From contig JADANN010000139.1 in NCBI GenBank assembly GCA_018806985.1, forward strand, positions 62,001-126,000: a stretch of DNA of 64,000 nucleotides, in the 5' to 3' direction. Below the pieces are notes generated by a model, which saw nothing but the letters and a program-made list of their open reading frames with translations, made no database searches and was not told the DNA's origin. The stretch comes from Angiostrongylus vasorum (Eukaryota; Nematoda; Chromadorea; Rhabditida; Metastrongylidae). Shown in pieces: positions 62,225-64,000 of the stretch (within the stretch, counting starts at the first letter, position 1; each line of letters starts with the position of its first letter). A program made the translations under genes and the position numbers.

Positions 62225-62560
62225 CTTTCTACAGTTCGCAATAATTCCAAGAAAAACTTCGTTGAGTTTTTGAATGTTTAACAATGAGGTGCCCAGGTGA
62301 CTGTCGCGATCAATGCTAGGAATGTCTATACTGAAATTGGTGTTAAAATATCCCTTCAAATAAAATAATTACCGTTTCTTTTGTAAATAAGCACTTCATC
62401 TTTGGTCAAGTGCCAGAAATCTGCTGAGAACCATTTATCAGAATCGATTGCTTCTTTGCATCTAATCGAAAGATGTGGATCCACTACGGATTGGTTGTCA
62501 TAGGAGATTACGCTCTGGCATGCCAGCGTTATGTTGGACTACTCTATGCTAACATCATCA
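62225..62560 (-). other. Two adjacent candidate exons, unknown gene
   Basis: Minus strand: 62545-62374 is open and ends at a good donor (AGAAACG|GTAATT). After a 42-base intron-like gap with a good acceptor (CCAATTTCAG), 62331-62225 is open. The phases do not match (1 versus 2), so one break would be needed. Contains NITLACQ and WFSADFWHLTKDEVLIYKR. No family recognised. Confidence 0.3.
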
Positions 62561-63560
62561 TCTTCCTCGTTCTCATACTCTAAGCATCCTCTGGTTCTCT
62601 ACTTACGGAAGAAACGCTTGAGGCAAGTAAATCCGATGATAAATGGTGAATGAGGAAGGACGACTTCAAGAATAACAACTTCGAAAAAAGCTATTGATCA
62701 ATCACTTGTAGATAGAAGAAGCAGAATAAACGGTGAAAGAAGACGATACAAGAACGAAAAAAACCATGGAAAAACGCATAAAAAGAAAAAAGGAGTCTTG
62801 TGAAAAGACTGATCTTTTATATACCGCTTAGGCCAATTTTCCAGGATATTTCTTAATAGTCATAAGACCAGAAGACTGCTTTTCTGAAGAAAACTGTCGA
62901 GGATCCTAAGCATTCATTTAGCGGTCAAGGTTTGAAATTACACACCATTCTTTCGTCGACATTGGCTGCAATATAGGATTGCTATGAAATAGAATGACTG
63001 AATGCACAATAATCATATATAGTGAATAGTCCCAGTCCTTCCTAGAAAGGTGACATGCCGGTTAGTGGCGGCGGAACGTGACGCATCCCCAGCTGGTGGA
63101 AAGGAATTAATGGCGGACCAAAAAGGAGCTTTGCTACCCTGAGACGCAGATGGGTTCAGGGGATCGACTGCTTACTTCTGTTGCGATTGTTTGGCCTATA
63201 AATTCCGACCTTACGTAAACGTATTCATACATGCGTACGTCAGTGTGTTCTCGTTCGTGCGAGGCCAAAACCAATCAAGTGAGAGGGAATTGTATGGGAG
63301 TGGTTAAGAGTCACCACCAACAAAAAAGCTCCTTGTCAACTCTGTGAAGGAGAAGCAAGCTATCCGTGAGTACATTCAGCCCCACGACTAGGGCACAACA
63401 AGCTATACGTAGGTAGCAAAAGCTAAACACAGTAAAATAACTGGATATCATTCCCCTGACCCCTAAGGAGTCTCCGAAACGCCGGCTTGCCTAGGGACGA
63501 GTACCGAGAGGCTGTTAAAATATCATGGGTCATTCTAGGCTGCCTAAATCGCAAAGGACT

Positions 63561-64000
63561 ACGGTGACAATCTGTGTCTACAATGCACGCTAGCTTGCAT
63601 CTGAGTCCTCCTCCACGGAGAACCTGATCATCCAGGCTAACAGGATAAGGTAAAACGTTATCGGACTGGCTGACATTAGTAGAGGCCACCCATTCAAAGC
63701 TGTTTATTATACCGGAGAAGAAATATCCCTCAGAAATGTGACGACGATAAATCGGTTGCCTCGGTGTTCTCGTCAACACAAATTTGGCCATGAGCATCGA
63801 TTCCTTCGAACAGTTTACAAACCTAACCATAAGGTTACGGTTGAAGAGATGTGGATTAACACCGGATTTGACATCCTTGGTTGTCTATCTACCGGCATCA
63901 AGCTGTGAGGAAGACGAACTCGAAGCGCTGCATATGCGGTTGGAGAAATTCTACGGAGATAAGCACACATCCTTCAAGGTATCAATTATTGAAGGCTTTT
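63561..64000 (+). mobile_element. RTE-type LINE, endonuclease domain, runs off the right edge
   Basis: Decayed plus-strand frames show the start of an apurinic-type endonuclease (TVTICVYNAR at 63561-63590), then NVIGLADISRGHPF and YTGEE (63655-63720), and near the edge VVYLPASSCEEDELEAL...LEKFYGD, equivalent to the VYAPTSSYEEEE...DLEKFY segment of RTE elements. In-frame stops show it is dead. The minus-strand 135-codon frame here is a shadow. Confidence 0.7.

Noticed and set aside
63423..63830. 135-codon minus-strand frame
   Set aside because: Shadow of the decayed RTE endonuclease on the plus strand.

Overview
The window looks like nuclear DNA of a parasitic strongylid nematode, most likely a hookworm-type genome. 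Evidence: genes are split into short exons with nematode splice sites (TTTCAG-type acceptors). There is a tandem array of CAP/SCP-TAPS (ASP-like) secreted-protein genes and one Wnt gene. The intergenic and intronic DNA is packed with tRNA-derived SINEs, Penelope-like element (PLE) ends, RTE-type LINE remnants and long TTG/TA microsatellites. There are no operons, ribosome-binding sites, CRISPR arrays or bacterial genes. Most long open frames are chance or repeat-derived; the real exons are mostly short and were found by homology and splice-site reading.

Layout. 0.5-0.9 kb: an exon of a secreted phospholipase A2-like protein (+). 2-7.8 kb: repeats (a PLE-end inverted pair, SINEs, a TA microsatellite). 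8.0-28.9 kb: five tandem, same-strand (-) units of a short, divergent CAP-domain family. Units 1-4 share the same four-exon architecture: a Thr/Ala-rich exon with the HNxxR motif, a 95-nt CELE exon, an 82-88-nt tryptophan exon and a 105-nt terminal exon. Unit 5 lacks a recognisable first exon. Introns between units carry duplicated RTE remnants, a ~400-bp pure TTG array and SINEs. 29-34 kb: two unassigned candidate exons (+) and a 3'-terminal exon of a membrane protein (-) with a poly(A) signal. 34.1-34.5 kb: a nearly perfect 163-bp-arm palindrome made of a SINE. 34.5-44.2 kb: mostly repeats. 44.8-45.7 kb: decayed PLE with a GIY-YIG endonuclease. 46.7-55.9 kb: an eight-exon Wnt gene (+), including a C-terminal exon too short for a simple ORF scan. 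56-63.5 kb: repeats and weak exon candidates. 63.5-64 kb: the endonuclease domain of an RTE-type LINE running off the right edge.

Two gene families matter biologically. The CAP array encodes small secreted proteins in which the residues of the CAP cavity are largely lost and a low-complexity Thr-rich N-terminus is added. The Wnt gene is a developmental ligand. In both, the consensus contains single-base frame breaks. In three CAP units the break maps to an A6-A7 homopolymer. In the Wnt gene two breaks are needed to keep conserved blocks in frame. Consensus errors are a real possibility and should be checked before calling pseudogenes. All exon joins are inferred by eye from splice sites, phase and family motifs.
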